From contig SUXO01000012.1 in NCBI GenBank assembly GCA_015060885.1, positions 1 to 55,074 on the forward strand: a stretch of DNA of 55,074 nt, written 5' to 3'. A program made the translations under genes and the position numbers. This DNA is from Bacteroidales bacterium. Lineage in GTDB: Bacteria; Bacteroidota; Bacteroidia; Bacteroidales; Bacteroidaceae. Shown one piece after another: positions 45,888 to 53,732 of this stretch (its first letter is position 1; each line of letters starts with the position of its first letter). The notes beneath the pieces are model-generated. The model worked only from the letters and a program-made list of their open reading frames with translations, made no database searches and had not been told where the DNA came from.

Positions 45888-48800
45888 TCAATGTTTGAAT
45901 TTTATTTCACCTGTTGTGGTAAGTTCAAAATCGTAACCCTCGACAAGAGCATTGAAGTTTGATAAACTTAATCTTAGTTTTGCTTTAGGTTCGTTGAGAT
46001 CATATTTTGAATGTCCCATTCCGCACTCTCTGCTTACAAGTTCATCTTTCCTTGCTTCTTGGTGGAATATAAAGACTATACGACCATCTCCATTTATTCC
46101 TTTTACTTTATACAACCTTTTTGCAAGTTCATTTTTGTTGCAGTTGCGTAGCTCTTCGGGTGACTTTTCGTAGAAAAGCACCATTGTTCCACATTTTACA
46201 ATGTATTTCAGCGGGTAATCATTGTTGTCCGATAATGGAACAATGTGTTGTCCGTCGCTCTTCTTGTTGAAGAATTTGCTTGCATTAAGGTTGCTTACAA
46301 TCTCAAAGCCACGTTTGGTACGGCCTTTGTTGTCGCATCCTTCGTATATAGCCATACAATAGTTCCCGTCGTTGGCAACATAATAGTTCTGCTTATATTC
46401 GTGTTTCGACTTGTATTGCTGTTTCTTTAAATGTATGGGCTGTTTCACCGTAGGTGCGTATATTCTTACCTTCTTTATATATACACCTTTCTCTTCGTTA
46501 AAACATATAGGTTCTTGCAAGGCTGCTTTGCCTCCGCGATTGTATGCGTCCCTTACACACTCTTTCACTTTATCGTCGACAATTTTGTCAATATCGCTGC
46601 TTTCGAGTGAGGATATGGGTTTGCGTACAACATATTTTATTTCGTCGTCACGCATAATTGCACCATAGAAAGTTTGGAGGTGCAGCGAACGGCGTGCTGT
46701 GTCGCCCTGTATGTATTTTGCTTGTCCGGCATTGTTGTATTGCACTTTTCCCCTTATTCGCAACTTCTTGCGGCTTGGTTTTGGCATATTGTCGGGGGTG
46801 TTGTGCGAAACTATTACTTCGCCCGATATTGCTTTGACATCCTCGGTGAAAGTGGGCCACGGCTTTTCTATAACAGGTTTTTCCTTTTGTTCAAAATAGT
46901 AGCGTTCAACTTTTTCGTTATATTGTTTCCACGCTGTATACGCACCGTGTCCTATGCAGGCAATGGTAATGGCATCAATGCAGTGGTGTATGTGGTTCAC
47001 TCGTTCTTTTTTGCTATATTCCTCTTGAAGGCCCCACATTTTGCGGAAATCGGCAGTAGTGGAACCTTTGACTGTGTGAACCTTGTTGAACGCGGTTTGC
47101 AGGTACATTCGTGCATAACGGCCGATTATGCCAATATCTACTCCCTGTCGTTTGGTAAAGCCATCGGTAACTTCGGTCATTGTGAATCTGCTCATTTTGT
47201 CGCGCCAATAGTCGAGCTGCATTTTAAGATAGTGGCGTTGTTTTATAGCATTGTCTTTACTCTCTTTTGTAGTAGCGTTTTTCGATTTTCTTGTTTGTGC
47301 GGCAATCTGTTTTTCAAGGCTTTCAATCTTTTCTTTCCAGCCAATTCCCTCTATTACCGCAAGAGTCTTGTATGCGCTGCTTAATTCACTCGGCAATTTT
47401 GCACGCTTCACCTCGCGGTTGAAGCGGCTGTCGCACAATGTTTTGTTGGCCTGTGAATTGTCGCCGCCACGCGAACGTGGAATTGTGTGCTCAATGTCGT
47501 ATGTGGTGTTCCCGCCTATAAAATCGGTAATTCCAATTGTCTTTTGTGTATATAGGCATTGTTTTCCTTGTTCCTCCCAAAGTTGATATTTTAGAATGTC
47601 ATCCTCTGTGGGCTGAACTTCTTTACCTGTTTCTTCGCGATACAGCTTCTTTATCTCTTCGGCATACTCTCTATGCTTTTTTTCTTGTTCTTCCTGGTAT
47701 TGCTTTATCGCAGCACGTCTGTTGGCATCGTTCAGTTCGCGTGCCATTTCTATATTAACTCGTGTGTCTTTGTCTATCTTGCCTTCGCGTAACAATGCAT
47801 TTATCAAAGCGCGCAAGCGAAAGAGAGCTCTCATCGCCATCGGGTTGCGCACCGACGATGTGCGTGGCGACCCTAATTGTATTATTCCGTTCTTGTTCTT
47901 CTCGGCATCCTTGTAGCTCTCAACCTGCGATGGGTGATACAATCTGTCACTGTGGTTATAGTCTATGTTATAGTTGTCGAGCAGAACGTTTGCTATAAAT
48001 TCCTTTTTAGTTTCAGTTCGTTTGGTTATGGAGTAGTCTTCTATCGCAATGCAAATATCGTTTGTTATCTTATCCCGCAAATCTGTGTCACCCCACATAT
48101 TGTCACCAACAACATTTCGCAGGTTACCCAGGAACACCGCTTCGTCGTAACGGTATCCGGCACGCAAGTAGGGCAGCATCTTGTTTATGGCGTTAAGGCT
48201 CAACGACGCATATCCTTGTGCCATTTTAATATTGACGAATTTTTCGGCATCTTCGTCATTAAGTTGCAGATTGTTCTTTGCCCATTCGTGCAGCTTGTCA
48301 TCATTGTCAAATGAGAATAGTGCGTGCCACACATCGTTTAATATTTGCTCTTCGTTCTTGCCCTCTCCTTTCAGGTAGGTACTGCAAATAGTCTGTTCCC
48401 ATTCCTCTCCGAAAATGCTTTTCAGTTCGGCAGTAGTGGGGCAGCCGCTCATCGAGGTTGTCAGCTTGTAGTTGAAATAGTAATCGCTTTCTTTTCCGTC
48501 TTTGTAATAGCTGTATGTTGCTTTTCGGCCTCCTGAAAGTTTCTTGGCAACATCTTCAAAATCAAAATGTGGCTTGCGCTTGCGCATAAATACAGTTATG
48601 GCCTCTTCGCGTTCTTCGGCAGTAAGAGGCCGCAAATTGTCGTCATAAGGGCCTTTTACCTTTATGTTGTTAAGTACCTGCAACATCCTGAACTCTTCGA
48701 AACGCGGGTGTGATATAGGGCATCGCGCTTTCTTTTTCTCAAATGTACAGGTTCCAACAAGTCCTTTTTGCGATTTTAATGGGCGTTGGAAAAATATAGC

Positions 48801-49547
48801 ACGTTCAAGAGCTCTTTGTACATCGTCAGGCAGGTTCTGCTTTTTGCATATAGCTTCGAACTCTTTGAGATAGTGCCTGTTGCGGTCGGCATATCCGTAA
48901 CCATTGCCCATATCCCTGTTTCTGATGCTCTTTTTATTCTGGTAGAGTCTGTAATAAAACTCTCCAAGATATTCACACCCGTTATTTGAAATGGCCTCGT
49001 CAAGGTTTTTTATTGCGCTTTTCACTTTGCCGTTCTCGTCGTCTTTTGAAGTGTCTTTTCTGTTGCTTAAAAAACCTCTTCTTTGGGCTATGTGGTAAAG
49101 GGCGCGGCCTAGCGTGTAACGCTCCTCCTGCTTTTGCAGGTCGAGTGTAGTGGTTAGGGCTATGAACCTGTCGTGATAGGGGTTCTTTTCCCCTTCCTCG
49201 CAGGTGCTTAACCATTGAAGGAATTTTTCATCGAGCGGATATTGCTTCTTGTATCTCCAATCATTCAGCATTTCAGTTGTCAAAACAGGGCAAAAGCCTT
49301 GTTCCATCAATACCTTCAAAACCTCAATCTTGCGTAAGCGACGACGGAAATAGTGGCGGCGCAACGAACGTGCATTCGTGCGTTCTTGTACCATTGGTAC
49401 CTCGTTATTCTTTTCTCGTGCTACACCTTCTTGAAAGATAGACACACCTTTATCTATAAGTTCGTAGCTGTTTTTATCCTCATTCTGTATTGTTATGGCC
49501 CAACCAATGGAGTTGGTTCCCAGGTCTATTCCTAAAATTTTTGCCAT
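45888..49547 (-). CDS. cas9: Cas9 nuclease, type II-C
   Basis: 1219 residues. An RNA-guided nuclease using crRNA and tracrRNA. RuvC-I is at the start (GIDLGTNSIGWAI, D8), followed by the arginine-rich bridge helix (about 56-75, ARSLRRHYFRRRLRK). RuvC-II is VNIEMAREL (E about 600), HNH is YDIEHTIPRSRGG with its histidine at about 687, and RuvC-III is HHCIDAITIA (H about 855, D about 858). All catalytic residues are present, so it should cut. The locus has cas9-cas1-cas2 only; with no csn2 or cas4 this is subtype II-C. Its 5' end faces the tracrRNA gene 72 bp away. Confidence 0.99.
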   Translation of the reverse strand: MAKILGIDLGTNSIGWAITIQNEDKNSYELIDKGVSIFQEGVAREKNNEVPMVQERTNARSLRRHYFRRRLRKIEVLKVLMEQGFCPVLTTEMLNDWRYKKQYPLDEKFLQWLSTCEEGEKNPYHDRFIALTTTLDLQKQEERYTLGRALYHIAQRRGFLSNRKDTSKDDENGKVKSAIKNLDEAISNNGCEYLGEFYYRLYQNKKSIRNRDMGNGYGYADRNRHYLKEFEAICKKQNLPDDVQRALERAIFFQRPLKSQKGLVGTCTFEKKKARCPISHPRFEEFRMLQVLNNIKVKGPYDDNLRPLTAEEREEAITVFMRKRKPHFDFEDVAKKLSGGRKATYSYYKDGKESDYYFNYKLTTSMSGCPTTAELKSIFGEEWEQTICSTYLKGEGKNEEQILNDVWHALFSFDNDDKLHEWAKNNLQLNDEDAEKFVNIKMAQGYASLSLNAINKMLPYLRAGYRYDEAVFLGNLRNVVGDNMWGDTDLRDKITNDICIAIEDYSITKRTETKKEFIANVLLDNYNIDYNHSDRLYHPSQVESYKDAEKNKNGIIQLGSPRTSSVRNPMAMRALFRLRALINALLREGKIDKDTRVNIEMARELNDANRRAAIKQYQEEQEKKHREYAEEIKKLYREETGKEVQPTEDDILKYQLWEEQGKQCLYTQKTIGITDFIGGNTTYDIEHTIPRSRGGDNSQANKTLCDSRFNREVKRAKLPSELSSAYKTLAVIEGIGWKEKIESLEKQIAAQTRKSKNATTKESKDNAIKQRHYLKMQLDYWRDKMSRFTMTEVTDGFTKRQGVDIGIIGRYARMYLQTAFNKVHTVKGSTTADFRKMWGLQEEYSKKERVNHIHHCIDAITIACIGHGAYTAWKQYNEKVERYYFEQKEKPVIEKPWPTFTEDVKAISGEVIVSHNTPDNMPKPSRKKLRIRGKVQYNNAGQAKYIQGDTARRSLHLQTFYGAIMRDDEIKYVVRKPISSLESSDIDKIVDDKVKECVRDAYNRGGKAALQEPICFNEEKGVYIKKVRIYAPTVKQPIHLKKQQYKSKHEYKQNYYVANDGNYCMAIYEGCDNKGRTKRGFEIVSNLNASKFFNKKSDGQHIVPLSDNNDYPLKYIVKCGTMVLFYEKSPEELRNCNKNELAKRLYKVKGINGDGRIVFIFHQEARKDELVSRECGMGHSKYDLNEPKAKLRLSLSNFNALVEGYDFELTTTGEIKFKH

Positions 49548-49582
49548 GTCAGTGTAATTTTTTGTGAATTTAAAACAATAAT

Positions 49583-49613
49583 TTGTAAAAAACCAAATAT
49601 TACATTACATTTG
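49583..49613 (+). promoter_or_regulatory. tracrRNA promoter
   Basis: TTG (49583-49585), 20 bases, TACATTTG (49606-49613): a full Bacteroidetes promoter. Transcription would begin at about 49620, just before the anti-repeat. The divergent cas9 promoter must overlap this region. Confidence 0.8.
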
Positions 49614-49619
49614 TGCAGT

Positions 49620-49702
49620 AAGTATTTCTACATCTTACCACAATAAGGCTAAATGCCGAAGGTCGTAGACCTATACCTCCGCGTACTCCGTGGAGGTTTT
49701 TT
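49620..49702 (+). ncRNA. tracrRNA
   Basis: The anti-repeat TTTCTACATCTTACCACAAT (about 49625-49644) pairs with the 5' part of the crRNA repeat: 7 bp (GUUGUGG), a 2x2 internal loop, then 9 bp (GAUGUAGAA). It continues with a nexus-like hairpin GGC-TAAAT-GCC (49648-49658), a hairpin GGTC-GTA-GACC (49661-49671), and a terminator CCTCCGCG/CGTGGAGG with T6 (49677-49702). All parts of a type II tracrRNA are in order, on the strand opposite cas9. Confidence 0.93.
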
Positions 49703-49756
49703 CTTTTCGGGAATAGTTTCAAACACTCTTTTTTTTGAAAAAAAGAATTATTTTGT

Positions 49757-49786
49757 TTGCATAACAAATGAATTGTTGTAATTTTG
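49757..49786 (+). promoter_or_regulatory. Promoter of tRNA-Ser
   Basis: TTG (49757-49759), 19 bases, TAATTTTG (49779-49786). The tRNA starts 6 bases after the -7 box. Confidence 0.8.
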
Positions 49787-49791
49787 CGCTC

Positions 49792-49880
49792 GGAAAGATG
49801 CCAGAGTGATCGAATGGACCGGACTCGAAATCCGGCGTACGCTTTTTAGTGTACCGTGGGTTTGAATCCCACTCTTTCCG
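49792..49880 (+). tRNA. tRNA-Ser(CGA)
   Basis: Acceptor GGAAAGA (49792-49798) pairs with TCTTTCC (49873-49879), with discriminator G. The anticodon stem CCGGA/TCCGG holds loop CTCGAAA, anticodon CGA. A long variable arm and the T loop GGTTTGAATCC are present, as in serine tRNAs. CCA is not encoded directly after the discriminator; the next bases are CACCA. Confidence 0.95.
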
Positions 49881-49940
49881 CACCATAAAACAAAAAGATG
49901 CGTCAAGCTCGCTTGAACGCATCTTTTTGTTTTATGGTGC
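49880..49940 (+). terminator. 61-nt near-perfect hairpin starting at the tRNA-Ser 3' end
   Basis: The left arm starts GCACCATAAAACAAAAAGAT and the right arm ends with its reverse complement; they pair over about 29 bp with one bulged base and a TC loop. The inner half with TTTTTGTTTT would terminate the tRNA transcript. The outer half includes the tRNA end. Confidence 0.75.
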
Positions 49941-50140
49941 AAGGACGCCCGCGGCAGCGTAAGGGATGGGCGTTAGCCAATCCCACTACGATGCAAAAGG
50001 CGGGTGGAATTATGGTGCAAGGACGCCCGCGGCAGCGTAAGGGATGGGCGTTAGCCAATCCCACTACGATGCATAAAGCGGGTGGAATTATGGTGCAAGG
50101 ACGCCCGCGGCAGCGTAGGGGATGGGCGTTAGCCAATCCC
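49933..50140 (+). repeat. 78-bp tandem repeat, 2.7 copies
   Basis: Units start at 49933, 50011 and 50089, each with TATGGTGCAAGG, and are almost identical. The third is cut after CCAATCCC (50140). As 78 is a multiple of three, long spurious frames run through on both strands. Each unit starts with TATGGTGC, the reverse complement of the bases at the tRNA 3' end. Each contains a GGGATGG...CCAATCCC hairpin. Confidence 0.92.
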
Positions 50141-50247
50141 AAAGATGAAAATGGCTTACCTGCAAAAGTGTGGAGATAAAACATTTCTCACTTTTAAATC
50201 CTCGGTGGCCCGTGAGTTATTCTTTCTATCATTGAATTCCTTTATTT

Positions 50248-50286
50248 ACTTTTTGTCGCTCAAAAAGTAACAAAAACGCCCGGCAC
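50248..50286 (+). repeat. Dispersed repeat, diverged copy C (hairpin core only)
   Basis: ACTTTTTG-TCGCT-CAAAAAGT forms an 8-bp hairpin, followed by ACGCCCGGCAC (50276-50286). Copies A and B have GTTCTTTG-TCGCG-CAAAGAAC and the same ACGCCCGGCAC. The gap 50180-50610 holds this, a GGGGCAGACCGATGTGTCTG stretch at about 50310, the inverted repeat at 50461-50491, and no supported gene. Confidence 0.65.
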
Positions 50287-50460
50287 AGAAGGTTCACGAT
50301 TCTGCCGTAGGGGCAGACCGATGTGTCTGACCAAAAAGTAGCACACAACAACAGGGCGCACACGCCGGTGACGCCCCTACATAGGAAAATAGCCGAGAAT
50401 AACACCGAGAATATTTGAGCAAGCCCCCTTGAATTTGCAGGTGAGCCCTTTCTCCCGCGG

Positions 50461-50491
50461 CATCTTTGGGATTGGACCAATCCCAAAGATG
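50461..50491. repeat. Perfect 15-bp inverted repeat
   Basis: CATCTTTGGGATTGG and its reverse complement around a single A. Its right arm plus GAAAAT (CCAATCCCAAAGATGAAAAT in all) also occurs at the end of the third 78-bp tandem unit (50133-50152). Confidence 0.8.
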
Positions 50492-50610
50492 AAAATTATG
50501 AATTGCCGTTTGTTGCAATAAAATATACTCCCAGGCAACGTAATAAAATTACCTCTTGCAAATAAATATAAAAAAGAGTTGCTCTTTACCTTATTTATAA
50601 AAAGTTTTTC

Positions 50611-50618
50611 TAAATTTG
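50611..50618 (+). promoter_or_regulatory. -7 element of the amidase-ior unit
   Basis: TAAATTTG, 31 bp before the chosen amidase start; no TTG at the usual distance. Confidence 0.5.
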
Positions 50619-50648
50619 CATTTATTACCCTTTGGGGTGTGTAAATCA

Positions 50649-51410
50649 ATGATGAAAATAACCGTTATACAGCAAAATATAGTGTGGAAGGATGTCGAAG
50701 CCAATCTCAAAGAGATGGGCCGCCTTATAGCAAAAGCCGAAAAGGCCGACATATACCTTTTCCCCGAAATGTGCTCGACAGGTTTCTGTATGGAGCCGCA
50801 AGGAGTGGCCGAGCCGCTCGACGGGCCCACCGTAAACAAGTTTCGTGAGTGGGCAAAAAAGTATGATGCCGCCATTGCAGGCACTGTTATGACGCACGAA
50901 CAGGGTGACATCTATCGCAACCGTATGTACTTTGTAACCCCCGACGGCGAGGTGAAGCATTACGACAAGTGCCACCTGTTTGAATACAGCGGCGAGGACA
51001 GGGTGTACACACCCGGTGAGCAGAGCGTCGTGTGGGAGTGGCGCGGAGTGCGTGTGCGCCCCGTAATATGTTACGACATACGTTTCCCCATTTTCCTTCA
51101 CAACACAGGAGAGTACGATGTGATGCTCATTGCGGCCAACTTCCCCGAAAAGCGTATGCTTGCCTGGGATACCCTTGTACGTGCACGCGCCATAGAGAAC
51201 CAATGCTACGTGGCTGCATCGAACAGAGTGGGGGCCGATGACTATGGAACATACGTTGGGCACAGTGTCATAATAAACCCCTATGGCCAGACAATCGCCC
51301 GTTGCCGTTCCCGCTATCAAGGAAGTGCCACAGCCGAGCTTGAATGGAGTATGATGGAGCGTCTGCGCCGCAATTTTCCCGTGCTTCACAAGGACAAGAA
51401 ATTACAATGA
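50649..51410 (+). CDS. Carbon-nitrogen hydrolase (omega-amidase / nitrilase family)
   Basis: 253 residues from the ATG at 50649 (a second ATG follows at once); upstream codons need a TTG start at the -7 box and are rejected. The catalytic triad of the nitrilase superfamily is present: E in LFPEMCSTGF (about 43), K in HYDKCHLFEYSGE, and C in RPVICYDIRFP. The CYDIRFP form is typical of omega-amidases (YafV, Nit2) that hydrolyse alpha-ketoglutaramate and related keto-acid amides. That fits a role near transamination and with the keto-acid-using ior genes 32 bp downstream. Confidence 0.9.
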   Translation: MMKITVIQQNIVWKDVEANLKEMGRLIAKAEKADIYLFPEMCSTGFCMEPQGVAEPLDGPTVNKFREWAKKYDAAIAGTVMTHEQGDIYRNRMYFVTPDGEVKHYDKCHLFEYSGEDRVYTPGEQSVVWEWRGVRVRPVICYDIRFPIFLHNTGEYDVMLIAANFPEKRMLAWDTLVRARAIENQCYVAASNRVGADDYGTYVGHSVIINPYGQTIARCRSRYQGSATAELEWSMMERLRRNFPVLHKDKKLQ

Positions 51411-51442
51411 ACCAATAACTGAAACAAAGAAGATATAACAAG

Positions 51443-53056
51443 ATGAAAAAACTACTGTTGGGCGACCAGGCAATAGCCCTGGGAGCCATAAATGCCGGAA
51501 TAAGCGGTGTATATGCCTATCCCGGAACCCCATCGACCGAGATAACCGAATTCATACAATCCTCGCCCGTTGCCCGTGAGCGCGGTCTGCATTCACGTTG
51601 GTGTACCAATGAAAAAACCGCTATGGAGGCTGCATTGGGCGTTTCCTATGTAGGCAAGCGTGCGCTTGTATGTATGAAACACGTAGGCCTTAACGTGTGT
51701 GCCGACCCGTTTGTCAACTCGGCAATGACCGGAGTGAACGGCGGAGTGGTGGTGCTTGTTGCCGATGACCCCTCGATGCACTCGTCGCAGAACGAGCAGG
51801 ACTCGCGTTTCTATGCAAAATTTGCAATGATACCCTCGCTCGAACCATCGAACCAGCAGGAGGCCTACGATATGATGAAATATGCCTTCGACCTTTCGGA
51901 GAAACAGGGGCTCCCTGTTCTTATGCGTGTAACCACCCGTATGGCCCACTCGCGTGCAGCGGTGGAGATTGACGAGCAACCCCGCGAGCAGAACACGCTT
52001 GCCTTCCCGCAGAAAGCCAAGGACTGGGTGTTGCTGCCAGCCAACGCAATACGCCGCAACAACGAGGTAACCGCCCAACAGGCCACGCTCGAAGAACTCT
52101 CTTGCGCATCGCAATACAATAGCCTTATCGTGCCCGCACAGGGCGGTCACTACAAGCAGGGTGTAATTACCTGCGGTATTGCATACAACTACCTGATGGA
52201 CGCTTTTGAGAGCAAGGTCGATTTCCCCGTGCTTAAAATAACACAATATCCCATACCCAAGAAACTCGTTAACGAACTTGCTGCAATGTGTGACGAGATA
52301 GTGGTGCTCGAAGAAGGGCAGCCCATAGTAGAGGAGCTTGTTCGTGGAACATTGCCCACACCCTGCACCATAAAAGGCCGTCTCACAGGCGAGGTAAACC
52401 GCACCGGCGAGCTCACCCCCGACGGTGTGAAGGCAACCTTCGGCCTTCCCTGCAAGGTGGTATATGCAAAGAGCGAAGTGGTTCTTCCACGTCCTCCCGC
52501 ATTGTGCCAGGGATGCAGCCACCGCGATGTATATACCGCACTTAACGATGTCATAAAGGAGTACCCCAACGCAAAGGTATTCAGTGACATCGGCTGTTAC
52601 ACACTTGGAGCATTGCCCCCCTTCCGCACAATCTCTTCGTGTGTCGATATGGGTGCCTCAATTACAATGGCCAAGGGTGCTGCCGATTCGGGCCTCTTCC
52701 CTGCCATTGCGGTAATTGGCGATTCAACCTTCACCCATTCGGGAATGACAGGTTTGCTCGATGCCATCAACAGCAAGGCCAACATAACCGTGGTGATATC
52801 GGACAACCTCACCACAGCTATGACCGGTGGCCAGGACTCGGCAGGTACAGGCCGCATCGAATCAATCTGTCTGGGACTGGGTGTGGAGCCCGAACACCTG
52901 CGTGTGATGCTGCCCATCCCCAAGAATCACGACGAACTTTGCAGCATTATCCGTGAAGAGATAGAGTACCCCGGCGTTTCGGTTATAATACCCCGCCGTG
53001 AGTGTATACAGACAATGAACCGTAAACTCAAACAGAAAAAAGCCAATAAAGCATAA
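51443..53056 (+). CDS. iorA: Indolepyruvate:ferredoxin oxidoreductase alpha subunit (without ferredoxin domain)
   Basis: Oxidatively decarboxylates indolepyruvate and other aryl-pyruvates to aryl-acetyl-CoA with ferredoxin as acceptor. 537 residues. The N-terminal pyrimidine-binding domain is seen in YAYPGTPSTEITE (about 24-36), VADDPSMHSSQNEQDSR in part (about 110), and the C-terminal TPP-binding domain in LCQGCSHRDVY (about 353) and GDSTFTHSGMTG. Archaeal and many other IorA proteins end with two 4Fe-4S motifs; this one stops at about residue 537 without them. iorB follows after 6 bp. Confidence 0.94.
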   Translation: MKKLLLGDQAIALGAINAGISGVYAYPGTPSTEITEFIQSSPVARERGLHSRWCTNEKTAMEAALGVSYVGKRALVCMKHVGLNVCADPFVNSAMTGVNGGVVVLVADDPSMHSSQNEQDSRFYAKFAMIPSLEPSNQQEAYDMMKYAFDLSEKQGLPVLMRVTTRMAHSRAAVEIDEQPREQNTLAFPQKAKDWVLLPANAIRRNNEVTAQQATLEELSCASQYNSLIVPAQGGHYKQGVITCGIAYNYLMDAFESKVDFPVLKITQYPIPKKLVNELAAMCDEIVVLEEGQPIVEELVRGTLPTPCTIKGRLTGEVNRTGELTPDGVKATFGLPCKVVYAKSEVVLPRPPALCQGCSHRDVYTALNDVIKEYPNAKVFSDIGCYTLGALPPFRTISSCVDMGASITMAKGAADSGLFPAIAVIGDSTFTHSGMTGLLDAINSKANITVVISDNLTTAMTGGQDSAGTGRIESICLGLGVEPEHLRVMLPIPKNHDELCSIIREEIEYPGVSVIIPRRECIQTMNRKLKQKKANKA

Positions 53057-53062
53057 CCGATT

Positions 53063-53635
53063 ATGAAAATAGATATAATTTTGGCCGGAGTAGGCGGCCA
53101 GGGAATACTCTCGATAGCCACCATAATAGGCGAAGCCGTTATGAACGAAGGGCTATACATAAAACAAGCCGAAATACACGGAATGAGCCAGCGTGGCGGC
53201 AGTGTGGAGTCGAGTCTGCGCATTTCGTCGCAGCCCATCTACTGCGACCTCATTGCCGAAGGTACAGCCGATGTCATTATCTCTTTGGAGCCGATGGAGG
53301 CATTGCGTTACACCCCTTACCTCTCGCCCGAAGGCTGGATAATAACATCGAACAACCTCTTTGCCAATGTTCCCAACTATCCCGAAGCCGAGGTGTTGAA
53401 GAACGAACTTGCAAAATACCCCAATGTAATACAGATAGATGTCGAAGGCCTTGCAGCCGAAAACAATATGCGCAAGAGCGGCAATATGATACTTCTCGGC
53501 GCAGCATCAAAGGCGTTGGGGCTCGACTATTCACTGCTCGAAAAGGCGATAGCAACAGTGTTTGCGTCCAAAGGCACCGAAGTAGTGGATATGAATATAA
53601 AGGCTCTGGCAATAGGATTGGAGAATGCAAAGTAA
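53063..53635 (+). CDS. iorB: Indolepyruvate:ferredoxin oxidoreductase beta subunit
   Basis: 190 residues, the gamma-domain (POR/KOR) partner of IorA. The N-terminus GVGGQGILS is the conserved CoA/phosphate loop, and EIHGMSQRGGSVESSLR is the family segment (about 34-50). It completes the enzyme, and gene order iorA-iorB is standard. It ends 97 bp before nahK, which has its own promoter. Confidence 0.95.
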   Translation: MKIDIILAGVGGQGILSIATIIGEAVMNEGLYIKQAEIHGMSQRGGSVESSLRISSQPIYCDLIAEGTADVIISLEPMEALRYTPYLSPEGWIITSNNLFANVPNYPEAEVLKNELAKYPNVIQIDVEGLAAENNMRKSGNMILLGAASKALGLDYSLLEKAIATVFASKGTEVVDMNIKALAIGLENAK

Positions 53636-53666
53636 CCCCAAGCGGTGAAATTAGGCATTAAACCTT

Positions 53667-53695
53667 TTGTCGGAACAAATAAAATAGTATTTTTG
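53667..53695 (+). promoter_or_regulatory. Promoter of the N-acetylhexosamine kinase gene
   Basis: TTG (53667-53669), 18 bases, TATTTTTG (53688-53695), 38 bp before the ATG. Confidence 0.75.
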
Positions 53696-53732
53696 CGATA
53701 CACGATTATTAACTAACCAAAATATTACTCCA

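Noticed and set aside
49617-49645. Possible stray CRISPR repeat upstream of cas9
   Set aside because: It is the tracrRNA anti-repeat: it differs from the repeat at two adjacent bases, as an internal loop requires, and is followed by tracrRNA hairpins and a terminator.
49898-50184. 93-codon frames on both strands downstream of tRNA-Ser
   Set aside because: They exist because the 78-bp tandem unit is a multiple of three and lacks stops; the translation is itself a simple repeat on both strands.
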